A DNA stretch of 33,630 bases, taken from assembly GCA_003612335.1 (NCBI GenBank), contig RAYO01000043.1, forward strand, positions 1 to 33,630, written 5' to 3'. Numbering within the stretch: position 1 is the stretch's first letter; each line of letters starts with the position of its first letter. This DNA comes from a bacterium 1xD42-67 (lineage in GTDB: Bacteria; Bacillota; Clostridia; Oscillospirales; Oscillospiraceae). The position numbers were made by a program, and so were the translations under genes. The notes below the pieces were generated by a model, which was given only the letters and a program-made list of their open reading frames with translations, ran no database searches and was not told the origin of the DNA. Below are positions 22,482 to 31,058 of this stretch, piece by piece.

Positions 22482-24329
22482 TCACTCCCCCCGGAAGAGG
22501 ATCACCCGGATCCGTCCTCCAGCGGGCTCTGGCTTGTCATACCAGGCGGTGAGGGACTTGCCGCTCTCCTCCGCCCGGGCCAGGCTGGACAGGTAATACT
22601 TCCCGCCGCGCAGCTCATAGACGGCTACGTCGTCGGCCAGGGAATACCGCTGGCTCCCCGCCACATACTGTTTTCCGGCCAGTTCGCCGGACTTGACGGC
22701 GGTGAGGGCCCGGATCCGGGTGGGGCTGGCGGGATCCCCCACCACCTGGATGGCCCCGCCGGTCACAGGATAGCGGGTGCCGGTGCCGGGGATGGCGTAG
22801 GTCTGGCCGCCCAGGTCGAACTCATAGCTGTAGGACTTGTAGCTGTCATCCCCCTGCTCCTCGAAGCGGGTGAGGATGCCGTACTGATAGGCGTCGCCGG
22901 TGACGTCGTTGAGGATCATGGCCTGGATCTCCCCCTGGGCGTTGAGGGAGTACCAGCGCACCTTGCCGCTGTCCAGGCTCAGCCCTGCCAGCCGCTTGGG
23001 GTAGAGCACCGCCCCCCGGCCCTCGCTCACGTCCAAGATCTCCACATCCTGGGCGAAGCGGTATTTGTCCACCTTGGTCCCGGCGCTGTCCACCCGGCCA
23101 GTGAGGGACCCGGAGGACAGCCCCCGGAGAGTGACCTCCCCGCTCTCCGACACGATGGCCCGGACCAGGCTCCCAGCCCGCTGGCTCCCCTTGGTCTGGT
23201 ACTGATAGGTCTGGCCGTCGGTGGCCAGGAGGGTGACGGTCTGGGCGGTATAGGTGCCTCCGCTCCCGTCAGGATAGGCGGCGTTGGACACCTCCACCAC
23301 CACCCCGGCCCGCTCCCCGGCGCTGGCGGACACATCGGCCACAGCAGCCGCGCCGCCGCTCCGTCCCAGCAGGAGGGTCACGGTATCCCCCAGCCGGTAC
23401 TGGCCCAGATCGGACAGCGCGTAGGCCGCGGCGGAGCTCTCAATGGCATAGGTCCGGCCCGCCACCGTCACCGAGACAGGGGCGGCCCGGTCGGGCTCGA
23501 TCGCCTGGATCGGACCGGTGGCCTTCCTGGCATAGGCCCACAGGGTGTCCATGGCCTCGTTCCAGTAGATCACGTCATAGTCCTGCACAGCGGCCAGAGA
23601 GGCCAGATCCCCGTTGCGGTAGACCTTCGCGGGGGCGAAGGAGAGGGAGGACTTCCAGCTCCCCTGGGCCACCACCGGCCCCTCCATCTCCCCGTTGATC
23701 AGAGAGACCAGGTCGGGCTTGCCCGAGGCGTCCAGGCTGTGGCCCAGGAGCTGGATATAGGGGCCCCCCTCTCTGGTCTTGGCGGAGAGGAGATCGTAGA
23801 AGAGATAGACCGCGTCCTGCCGGGTGATGGGGGCCTGGGCCCCGGAGGCAGAGACGCCCCGGTCCAGCTTCAGACTGTGGAACATGGCCATCTGGCCGGA
23901 AGGATAGGCCCCGGAGAAGTCCTCCGGTCCGTAGCCCAGCAGGGCCAGGACGATGGACACCGCCTCCGCCAGCTTGACCTCCTGGTCGGGGCGGAAGGTT
24001 CCGTCGCTGAAGCCGGAGATCAGCCCCCGGGCCACCCCCGCCTCCACATAGCCGCTGGCCCAGTGGCTCCGGGGGACGTCTGGATAGGGGGAAGTGGCCG
24101 CCTGGCCCACCCCGTCCCCTCCGGGGGAGGCCTTGATGGCCATGGTGATGAACTGGGCCCGGGTGACCCGCTGGGACATGGCTCCGTCTCCGGACATGAT
24201 CCCCAGGGCGGTCACCGCCTGGAGGGCCTCGTCCAGAGGAGCGGCGCTCCCTGCCGCCGTTGCGGGCAGGACCAGCGACAAGGTGAGGCAGAGAGACAAA
24301 AGCGCGGAGAAAAGGCGTTTTGTTTTCAT
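22482..24329 (-). CDS. Secreted SLH-domain protein, last gene of the efflux operon
   Basis: A 615-residue protein. The ATG at 24329 has AAAGGA upstream and is followed by a Sec signal peptide (MKTKRLFSALLSLCLTLS..., likely cleaved after PATAA). The first ~200 residues hold three SLH motifs, the middle one canonical (YPDVPRSHWASGYVEAG, GLISGFSDGTFRPDQEVKLAEAVSI). The remaining ~400 residues are beta-rich (VSVTVAGRTYAIES, GQTYQYQTKGSQ) with no domain I recognise. It should sit in the wall outside the cell. It begins 37 bp after the MacB-like permease on the same strand with no terminator between, so it is probably part of that operon. Confidence 0.88.
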   Translation of the reverse strand: MKTKRLFSALLSLCLTLSLVLPATAAGSAAPLDEALQAVTALGIMSGDGAMSQRVTRAQFITMAIKASPGGDGVGQAATSPYPDVPRSHWASGYVEAGVARGLISGFSDGTFRPDQEVKLAEAVSIVLALLGYGPEDFSGAYPSGQMAMFHSLKLDRGVSASGAQAPITRQDAVYLFYDLLSAKTREGGPYIQLLGHSLDASGKPDLVSLINGEMEGPVVAQGSWKSSLSFAPAKVYRNGDLASLAAVQDYDVIYWNEAMDTLWAYARKATGPIQAIEPDRAAPVSVTVAGRTYAIESSAAAYALSDLGQYRLGDTVTLLLGRSGGAAAVADVSASAGERAGVVVEVSNAAYPDGSGGTYTAQTVTLLATDGQTYQYQTKGSQRAGSLVRAIVSESGEVTLRGLSSGSLTGRVDSAGTKVDKYRFAQDVEILDVSEGRGAVLYPKRLAGLSLDSGKVRWYSLNAQGEIQAMILNDVTGDAYQYGILTRFEEQGDDSYKSYSYEFDLGGQTYAIPGTGTRYPVTGGAIQVVGDPASPTRIRALTAVKSGELAGKQYVAGSQRYSLADDVAVYELRGGKYYLSSLARAEESGKSLTAWYDKPEPAGGRIRVILFRGE

Positions 24330-24366
24330 AGGACACGTTCCTTTCTGTATCAGGGATGCAGGGGCG

Positions 24367-25611
24367 TCAATCATACCGCAGCGCGTCGATGGGGTTGAGC
24401 TTCGCCGCCTTGTTTGCGGGCAGGTAGCCGAAGAGGACCCCGATCCCCACCGACACGCCGAAGCTCAATCCGATGGCCCCCAGGGTGGGGGTGGCTCGGA
24501 AGACCACGCCCCCCATATTGGCGGAGAGCATCCCGCCCAGCAGGGCCTCCAGGCCCTTGGCCAGCAGGCAGCCGAAGGCGATCCCCAGGATCCCGCCGAT
24601 GGCGGAGGTGGTGCCTGCCTCGATGACGAACTGGCTGCGGATGTCCCGGCGTTTGGCCCCCAGGGACTTGCGGATCCCGATCTCCCGGGTGCGCTCGGTC
24701 ACCGACACCAGCATGATGTTCATGATCCCGATGCCGCCCACCAGGAGGGAGATCGCGGCGATGGCCACCAGCACCCCCATGGCCACCCCCATCATGCCGT
24801 TGATCTGGTTGGCCTGCTCGGCCATGGTGGTGATATAGAAGTACTGATACATCCCGTCGTCCGTCCGGTAGAACTTGTTGAGCCAGGCCTCGATGACCTT
24901 TTTGGCGGCGTCGGCGGTCTCGCCGGAGGTGCTGGTGAAGATGTATAAGCCCACCCACCGGTCGCCGACGATCTCCATGACGGTACTGTAGGGCATATAG
25001 ATCTGGTCGTCCTGACTGCCGGGGAGCATCTCCAGCTCGGCGTTGCGCTTGAGCACGCCCACCACAGTGAGAGTCCGGCCGTTGATGGACAGATGCTTTC
25101 CCAATGCGTCGCCGCCGAAGGCCTCCTCCTCCAGATAGGCCCCGATGACGCAGACCGCCTCCCGGCGCTCCACATCCATGTAGCTGATGAAGCGGCCCTT
25201 GGCCAGCTGTTCGCCGTCCATGGTGTAGTTGGTGGCGGGGTTGTACATGATCTCGCTGACACCGTACACGTTAGTTCGGTCAAACTTCTCGTCCCCGTGA
25301 CGGACCACGCCGCCCAGGTTGACGTAGGGGGATACGCCGGTGAGGACGTGGGAGTTTTCGTCCACCAGGTCATACAGCTCATCCGGGTCGGGCATCATGC
25401 CGTCTCCCACAGACCAGAGCTGGGCCTGGATCACGTTGATGCCCAGCTTATCCACCTGCTGCTGGACCATGCCGGTGAGGCCGTTGCCCAGCGAGAGGAT
25501 CACGATCACCGCCCCCACGCCGATGATGATGCCCAGCATGGTGAGCAGAGCCCGCATCTTGCTGGTGGTGAGGGATTTGATCGCAAGGCGGAAGGACTGT
25601 CCAAAATTCAT
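24367..25611 (-). CDS. MacB-like ABC transporter permease (FtsX fold)
   Basis: A 414-residue membrane protein. One TM helix near the N-terminus (MRALLTMLGIIIGVGAVIVI) is followed by a ~230-residue extracellular MacB-type domain. Three TM helices follow in the C-terminal FtsX domain (VLVAIAAISLLVGGIGIMNIML, the conserved VTERTREIGIRKSLGAKRRDI loop, then two more helices). It ends NPIDALRYD, typical of the family. Such permeases couple ATP hydrolysis to mechanical export of peptides, antibiotics or lipids. It overlaps the ATPase gene by four bases. Confidence 0.93.
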   Translation of the reverse strand: MNFGQSFRLAIKSLTTSKMRALLTMLGIIIGVGAVIVILSLGNGLTGMVQQQVDKLGINVIQAQLWSVGDGMMPDPDELYDLVDENSHVLTGVSPYVNLGGVVRHGDEKFDRTNVYGVSEIMYNPATNYTMDGEQLAKGRFISYMDVERREAVCVIGAYLEEEAFGGDALGKHLSINGRTLTVVGVLKRNAELEMLPGSQDDQIYMPYSTVMEIVGDRWVGLYIFTSTSGETADAAKKVIEAWLNKFYRTDDGMYQYFYITTMAEQANQINGMMGVAMGVLVAIAAISLLVGGIGIMNIMLVSVTERTREIGIRKSLGAKRRDIRSQFVIEAGTTSAIGGILGIAFGCLLAKGLEALLGGMLSANMGGVVFRATPTLGAIGLSFGVSVGIGVLFGYLPANKAAKLNPIDALRYD

Positions 25612-26351
25612 GCGCCTGCCTCCTCTTCCTCGTCCTCCCCGTGGGGCTGGACCACCGCCCGGGGGTCGCGGGAGTCGCCGTCGTAGATGATCTTGCCGTC
25701 CTGAAGGCGGACGATCCGGTCCGCCTTCACGGCGATGGAGTTGTCGTGGGTGATGAGGACCACCGTGTCCCCCTCCCGGTTGAGCTGCTTGAGGAATCTC
25801 AGCACCTCACGGCCGGTGCGGGAGTCCAGGGCCCCGGTGGGCTCGTCGGCCAGGATCACCGAGGGGGTACCGGCCAGGGCCCGGGCGATGGACACCCGCT
25901 GCTGCTGGCCGCCGGAGAGCTGAGAGGGCAGGTTCTTCCCCTTGTCCGCCAGCCCTACCCGCTCCAGAGATCTCAGGGCCCGCTCCCGCCGCTCCTCGCT
26001 GTCCACTCCGGCGTACAGGAGGGGGAGCTCCACGTTCTCCAGCACGGACAGCTTGGGGATCAGGTTGTACTGCTGGAAGATGAAGCCCAGCATCTTGTTG
26101 CGGATCTCGGCCTGCTGGTCGTCGTCCATGGTGGACACGTCCACGCCCCCCAAGTGGTAGGTGCCTGAGGTGGGCACGTCCAGACAGCCGATGATGTTCA
26201 TGGCGGTGGATTTGCCCGACCCGGAGGAGCCCACGATGGCTACGAACTCCCCCTGGTCGATGGTCAGATCGATCCCGTCCAGGGCATGGACCGTCTCGGA
26301 GCCCATCTGATAGATCTTATAGATATCCTTCAGTTCGATGAGGTGTTCCAA
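25608..26351 (-). CDS. MacB/LolD-type ABC transporter ATP-binding protein
   Basis: A 247-residue ATPase. Walker A is GSSGSGKS (41-48), the Q-loop is FQQYNL, the signature is LSGGQQQR (145-152), Walker B is VILADE (165-170), and VLITHDN carries the switch His. The C-terminal ~25 residues are acidic ([11 protein letters not shown]). It belongs to the class pairing with FtsX-fold permeases. The gene sits five bases after the adaptor gene and overlaps the permease gene, so all are co-translated. Confidence 0.95.
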   Translation of the reverse strand: MEHLIELKDIYKIYQMGSETVHALDGIDLTIDQGEFVAIVGSSGSGKSTAMNIIGCLDVPTSGTYHLGGVDVSTMDDDQQAEIRNKMLGFIFQQYNLIPKLSVLENVELPLLYAGVDSEERRERALRSLERVGLADKGKNLPSQLSGGQQQRVSIARALAGTPSVILADEPTGALDSRTGREVLRFLKQLNREGDTVVLITHDNSIAVKADRIVRLQDGKIIYDGDSRDPRAVVQPHGEDEEEEAGA

Positions 26352-26356
26352 GGCGC

Positions 26357-27964
26357 TCAGCCTCCCATCCCCTGGACAGGCACCAGAACGGTGTCGCCCT
26401 CGCTCAGGCCGGAGGTGATCTCCACATATTCCCCGTCTCCGCCGCCCAGGGTGACGGTGCGCTCCTCCACCTTGGTGGGATCTGCCACCGTGGCCCCGTC
26501 CGGAGACAGGCAGCCCTCCAGGGGGATCAGCACCGTGTCCCCCCGCTGGACCGCCGCTGCCGGGATGGACAGCACGTTTTGGGACCGCTCCACGATGATA
26601 TCGGCAGAGACGTTCATGCCCGGGTTCAATCCGCCGTAGTCCTCCAGCAGGATGGTGGCGGGATAGGTGGTGAAGCCGTTGGTGGTGGTGCCGTTGATGC
26701 TCACCCGGTCCACCCGGCCCTGGAAGACCTGGCCCGGGATAGCGTCGGCGGTGATCTCCACCTCCTGGCCCGGCTGGACCGCGCTCAGGTCCAGCTCGCT
26801 GATGTCCATCTCCAGCTTCAGATAGCTCAGGTCGTAGATCACGGCCAGAGAGCCGGACTCGATGTTGTTCACGTTGTCCCCCGCCTTCACGTCCTTCTCG
26901 ATGACGGTGCCCGAGATGGGGGCGGTGATGGTATAGTCGTCCAAAGCGTCCTGGGCCCGCTGGAGGGAAAGACGGGCGTTCTCCAGGGCGATCTCCATGT
27001 CCTCCAGGGAGCTCCGGGCGGCGCTCCCGCCCAGAGAGGCCAGCGCGGACCCGGCGGACACCCTGCTCCCGGCGGTGACGGGCACATCGGTGACCTCGCC
27101 GGAGGTCTGGGCGGTGATGGTCTGGCGCAGGGCCTCCTCAAGGCCGCCGCTGCCTGCGCAGGCGATGTCCCCCACCTGGGCGGTGGCGGAGTTGGCGGCG
27201 GTGAGGGCCCCGGGATTCTCCACCCGGATCTTCACCTGGCGCACCAGGGCCCCGCCCGTCCCCACCAGGTCGGCGGAGGAGACCGATTCCACCGTCCCGG
27301 GCAGTACCTCCAAAGTGCCGGCCACCGTGACCTGGGCGCTCTGTCCCGGAGAGAGCTGCTGGGCGTCGGCGGAGTGGAAGGGCAGAGAGAGGGTGAGGGT
27401 GGACAGGTCGGCCACCTCGGCGATGGGAGTGCCGGGGGCGACGGTGTCCCCCTTTTGGACCAGCACCTTCTGGACCACCCCTGCACCGGAGGCCCGGACG
27501 GTGAGGTCGGCGGCCAGATCGTCATAGCTCTTCTGGGCCTGGCGGAGGGCCAGCTCGGCCTGCTGGATGCCCATCTCCGCGTCCTTGGCGTCCAGGCGGT
27601 AGAGCACGTCCCCCTTCTCCACCCGGTCCCCCACCTCGAAGGGGGCCTCCAGTACCTCGCCGGTGACCAGAGGTTTGAGGTAGTAGGAATCGATGGGGGT
27701 GACGGTCCCCGTCCCTGATACCCCCACGGTCAGGTCCCGGCGCTGGACAGTGTCGGGGAGATACTGGCCGGCAAGGGCCGTCCCGCCGCCGTTGGAGGGC
27801 TTCAGCGCGAACCAATAGACGCCCAGCGCCGCTGCCGTCAGGACGGCGGCGCGCCGGATCCATCTCTTCCGCTTCTTGGGCAGCTTGAGAGAGGGAAGCT
27901 TCCGCTCCTTCACAGGCGCGGGCGCCTGAGGAGCCTCCTGTGTCTTCATCTGGGTCGTTTCCAT
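26357..27964 (-). CDS. MacA/HlyD-like adaptor protein
   Basis: A 535-residue protein. I chose the ATG at 27964 with AAGGAG eight bases upstream; the in-frame GTG six bases earlier is too close. A ~45-residue basic cytoplasmic tail precedes one TM helix (AAVLTAAALGVYWFAL). The rest is outside: barrel strands, a helical hairpin (LALRQAQKSYDDLAADL), a lipoyl-like half (ASGAGVVQKVLVQKGDTVAPGTPI), a second lipoyl-like repeat (APISGTVIEKDVKAGDNV) and the C-terminal barrel (PAAAVQRGDTVLIPL). Two lipoyl-type segments and the length above 400 residues are unusual for MacA. It probably gates or extends the transporter across the wall. Confidence 0.9.
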   Translation of the reverse strand: METTQMKTQEAPQAPAPVKERKLPSLKLPKKRKRWIRRAAVLTAAALGVYWFALKPSNGGGTALAGQYLPDTVQRRDLTVGVSGTGTVTPIDSYYLKPLVTGEVLEAPFEVGDRVEKGDVLYRLDAKDAEMGIQQAELALRQAQKSYDDLAADLTVRASGAGVVQKVLVQKGDTVAPGTPIAEVADLSTLTLSLPFHSADAQQLSPGQSAQVTVAGTLEVLPGTVESVSSADLVGTGGALVRQVKIRVENPGALTAANSATAQVGDIACAGSGGLEEALRQTITAQTSGEVTDVPVTAGSRVSAGSALASLGGSAARSSLEDMEIALENARLSLQRAQDALDDYTITAPISGTVIEKDVKAGDNVNNIESGSLAVIYDLSYLKLEMDISELDLSAVQPGQEVEITADAIPGQVFQGRVDRVSINGTTTNGFTTYPATILLEDYGGLNPGMNVSADIIVERSQNVLSIPAAAVQRGDTVLIPLEGCLSPDGATVADPTKVEERTVTLGGGDGEYVEITSGLSEGDTVLVPVQGMGG

Positions 27965-28255
27965 GGTCACTACTCCTTACGCTTCTTGGATCTGCTGTCT
28001 CGGGGCCTGGATCTGGGCCCCTATGTACTGCCGGTCTTTTGGTCTGTTCCATGAAAGACATGGTAGCAGAGAAATCTTACATTCCTCAAAAGAAAAGTTA
28101 AAAATTCTATTAAAATTTTCCAGGGCCCCTGTTGGACAGGCGCCCGCTCCCTTTGAGGAGGACGGGATCTCTCCGTCCCGTTCCCCGCCTGTCCCGGGGC
28201 GCTGTGAGGGGGCCGGCCGCCGGCGGAGAGCCGGGAATGTTCCGGCCTTTCCCAC

Positions 28256-28286
28256 ACCTTACACCTTCCACCAGGGGGAAAGTCAA
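28256..28286 (-). promoter_or_regulatory. MerR-type operator/promoter of the MacAB-SLH operon
   Basis: On the minus strand, TTGACT (28286-28281) and TAAGGT (28261-28256) are separated by 19 bp, too long for a normal promoter but the hallmark of MerR-controlled ones. The spacer carries the dyad ACTTTCC-N7-GGAAGGT. From memory it closely resembles the CueR operator of E. coli copA (ACCTTCC-N7-GGAAGGT). No MerR-family gene is in the window. Confidence 0.7.
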
Positions 28287-28366
28287 GGGGAGATCTGGCC
28301 GCAGGCAAAAAAATATTTCGACGGAGGGCCGCATAGGAATTTTGACCTGGGGATCTGCCCTCCTAC

Positions 28367-28395
28367 TTTACAGCGGGCATGTGGTGTGTTATAAT
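28367..28395 (+). promoter_or_regulatory. Promoter of the phosphorelay operon
   Basis: TTTACA (28367-28372) and TATAAT (28390-28395) are separated by 17 bp; a second TATAAT overlaps at 28395-28400. Transcription would start near 28402, giving an ~86-nt leader with a small hairpin (CCGGTC...GACCGG). Confidence 0.85.
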
Positions 28396-28487
28396 ATAAT
28401 TTGAACAACTATCTGTTCTCCCTTTCAAAAGGAATGGTCTTCCCGGTCAGCCAGAAGGGACCGGTGTGGTTTTAGGAGTGTGACGGT

Positions 28488-31049
28488 ATGCAGCGCATCA
28501 ACATCAAGGGATATAGCCCCGGCCTGCGGTGGAGCAGCCTTCGGATCTTTTGGCTGCTGGCCCTCATGGTCATGGTGGGGATCGTGGGCATGATGGTCAG
28601 CCAGCAGCTCCTGCTGGACAACGCCAGGACCCTGGGCAAGAACCTTGTGACCAGCTATTCCAATGATGAGGACAGCCAGCTCAGTGAATATGACCGGATC
28701 CTCACCACGGCCATGTATTATATGGAAGATATGTCCGATCAGGGTGTGGACGGAGACACCTTTGGGGCGTGGATGACAGATTATTTCGAGAAGAGCGCCT
28801 CCCTGACCGGGATCGAGAGCCCCAATGTCTATGCGGTGCTGGATGGTCAGCTGGTCTCCACCAACGAGCTCCTGGACAGCGACTATGACTATCAGGCGCA
28901 GTCCTGGTATCAGCTGGCGATGGCGGCGGAGGGCCGGGTGATCTTCACCGATTCCTACCGCAGCGACATATACGACGGTCAGCCGCTGGTCACCGTCGCT
29001 GTCTCTGCCGCAGGGAGCGACAACGCCATCGCTTTGGATGTGCCCATCGATCATTTCCGGGCGGGCCACACCGTCCAGGACCTGCCGGTGGGCGGCGCTT
29101 ACTATGTGCTGGACAAGAGGGGCAATCTGCTGTATCACAACGTCCCCTTCGAGGCCACAGAGGAACTGCTGGAAGACTATACCAAGGACCTTTTCGACCG
29201 GGTGTCGAGGGGGGAGCTGGACGGCAAGGACAACTCCATCATCGGGGTGCAGAAGGTCAAGCGGGGCCTGTATTACCAGCATACCGTCAACGGCTGGCTG
29301 TGCATCCTCACCGTCCCCTATGAGACCCTGCTCCAGGGGGTACAGAGCATCCTGGTGTGGTACGGCGCTGGTCTGGGGCTGTGCATCATAGTGGCTGTGG
29401 GCATGTGGCTGCGGGACCGCAGGCTCAGCCGGACGGCCCAGCGCACCGCCGAGACGATCCAGGTCCTAGGCAATATGTACTACGCGATCTACCGGGTCAA
29501 CGTCCAGACAGGCTCCTTCGAGATGACCAAGGGCTCTGACTTCGTCAAGCGGGCCTTCCACGAGGAGAAGGGGGATTACCCCGATCTGGTGAAGGTGATC
29601 GTCTCCAGCCTGGACGAGTGGACGGGAGAGGACTTCGCGAACAGCTTCTCTCTGGAGAACATCCGAGGTCTGCTGGACCAGCAGGTCCGGGACTTCGGCG
29701 GCGAGTTCCTTCTCCAGACGGACGGGGGCCAGCGCTGGATCAGCGTCCGGGTGCTCACCGACCCGGTCAAGATCCCCAACGAGGCGGTGATCTGCTTCCG
29801 GGACGTGGAGGACGAGAAGGAGGAGCAGCAGCAGCAGGTGTATCTGCTGAAGGGGGCCCTGTCCGCCGCGGAGCAGAGCGAGAAATCCCAAAAGCAGTTC
29901 TTCTCCATCATGAGCCACGACATGCGCACCCCGCTGAACATCATCATCGGCATGGCGGGGCTGGCCCTCCAGCCCGACTGTGACCGGGAGAAGATGGTGG
30001 GCTATCTGAACAAGATCGGCGCGGCCAGCCAGCAGCTGCTGGCCCTGATCAACGACATCCTGGAGATCTCCCGTCTGGAGCAGGGCAATGTCTCTATGGA
30101 GATCAAGCCCTTCGACCTGTGCCAGTCCCTGGAGACCTGCATCTCTCCCTTCCAGTCCCAGGCTGCCAGCCAGGATAAGGGATTCCGGCTGTCCATCGAT
30201 GTGAAGGACCGGATGGTGAAGGGGGATCCCGCCCGCCTGGGCCAGATCATCAACAATCTGGTGTCCAACGCTATGAAATTCACCCAGGCGGGGGACCAGA
30301 TCTCCATCTCCCTGCGGCAGATGGACGAGGGCAAGCGGAACAACTACCTCTTCACTGTGGAGGACACAGGGGCCGGCATGTCGGAGGAGTTCCTGCCCAA
30401 GCTCTTCGACCCCTACGAGCGGGAGCTGCGCTTCGGCGCCAAGGAGGTCATGGGCACAGGGCTGGGGATGCCCATCGTGAAGAATCTGGTGACCCGGATG
30501 GGCGGACAGATCGCGGTGGACAGTACCCTGGGCAAGGGGACCACCTTCTCTGTCACCCTCCCCTTCGACGTGGGGGAGATGCTCCTGCCCGCCTCCCAGA
30601 AAGAGCCGCTGGAGCTGGTCCAGCTGGAGGGACGGCGGATCCTGCTGGCAGAGGACAACCTGCTGAACATGGAGATCGCCACCGAGCTGCTGAAGATGCG
30701 GGGGGCCGAGGTGGTCCCCGCCGAAGACGGCCGCAAGGCTCTGGACGCCTTCCAAAATTCCGCGCCCTTCACCTTCGATGCTGTCCTCATGGACATGCAG
30801 ATGCCTGAGATGGACGGCTGCGAGGCCACCCGGGCCATCCGGGCCCTGGAGCGCCCTGACGCCAAAAAGGTGCCCATCATCGCGCTGACGGCCAACGCCT
30901 TCGCCGAGGACATCACCCGCACTACTCAGGCCGGGATGGATGCCCATCTGGCCAAGCCGATCAACATCGAACTGCTCTGTGCCACTCTGACCAAGCTGAT
31001 GTCGGATCGGAGCCCGGCCCAGGATAAGACAACGACGGAACAGGAGTGA
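28488..31049 (+). CDS. Hybrid sensor histidine kinase / response regulator
   Basis: An 853-residue membrane kinase. TM1 (~20-40) and TM2 (~288-306) flank a ~245-residue extracellular sensor that looks like a double Cache domain (SQLSEYDRIL..., QSWYQLAMAAEGRVIFTDSY). Residues ~320-450 look PAS-like. The dimerisation helix carries His477 (SIMSHDMRTPLN), then the ATPase domain (N-box NNLVSNAMKF, DTGAGM, GTGLGMPIV). The receiver (~705-830) has acidic residues AEDN and phosphoacceptor Asp769 (LMDMQMPEMDG). Phosphate should pass His477 to Asp769 and then to an HPt. The ligand is unknown; Cache domains usually bind small amino acids, organic acids or similar. A TAGGAG site precedes the ATG. Confidence 0.94.
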   Translation: MQRINIKGYSPGLRWSSLRIFWLLALMVMVGIVGMMVSQQLLLDNARTLGKNLVTSYSNDEDSQLSEYDRILTTAMYYMEDMSDQGVDGDTFGAWMTDYFEKSASLTGIESPNVYAVLDGQLVSTNELLDSDYDYQAQSWYQLAMAAEGRVIFTDSYRSDIYDGQPLVTVAVSAAGSDNAIALDVPIDHFRAGHTVQDLPVGGAYYVLDKRGNLLYHNVPFEATEELLEDYTKDLFDRVSRGELDGKDNSIIGVQKVKRGLYYQHTVNGWLCILTVPYETLLQGVQSILVWYGAGLGLCIIVAVGMWLRDRRLSRTAQRTAETIQVLGNMYYAIYRVNVQTGSFEMTKGSDFVKRAFHEEKGDYPDLVKVIVSSLDEWTGEDFANSFSLENIRGLLDQQVRDFGGEFLLQTDGGQRWISVRVLTDPVKIPNEAVICFRDVEDEKEEQQQQVYLLKGALSAAEQSEKSQKQFFSIMSHDMRTPLNIIIGMAGLALQPDCDREKMVGYLNKIGAASQQLLALINDILEISRLEQGNVSMEIKPFDLCQSLETCISPFQSQAASQDKGFRLSIDVKDRMVKGDPARLGQIINNLVSNAMKFTQAGDQISISLRQMDEGKRNNYLFTVEDTGAGMSEEFLPKLFDPYERELRFGAKEVMGTGLGMPIVKNLVTRMGGQIAVDSTLGKGTTFSVTLPFDVGEMLLPASQKEPLELVQLEGRRILLAEDNLLNMEIATELLKMRGAEVVPAEDGRKALDAFQNSAPFTFDAVLMDMQMPEMDGCEATRAIRALERPDAKKVPIIALTANAFAEDITRTTQAGMDAHLAKPINIELLCATLTKLMSDRSPAQDKTTTEQE

Positions 31050-31058
31050 ATACAGCTC

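Larger units (their letters stand above)
27965..28487. other. Divergent regulatory region between the efflux and phosphorelay operons
   Basis: This 520-bp region has no convincing gene. From left to right it holds an AT-rich stretch (28060-28125), a GC-rich hairpin-filled stretch (28125-28250) with stems such as 28162-28167/28176-28181, a leftward MerR-type promoter (28256-28286), a second AT-rich patch, and the rightward promoter (28367-28395). The leftward transcript would have a ~285-nt leader. Confidence 0.7.

Noticed and set aside
27977..28334. Small open frames upstream of the MacA-like gene
   Set aside because: They run through hairpin DNA and a promoter, lack ribosome-binding sites and have no family features.
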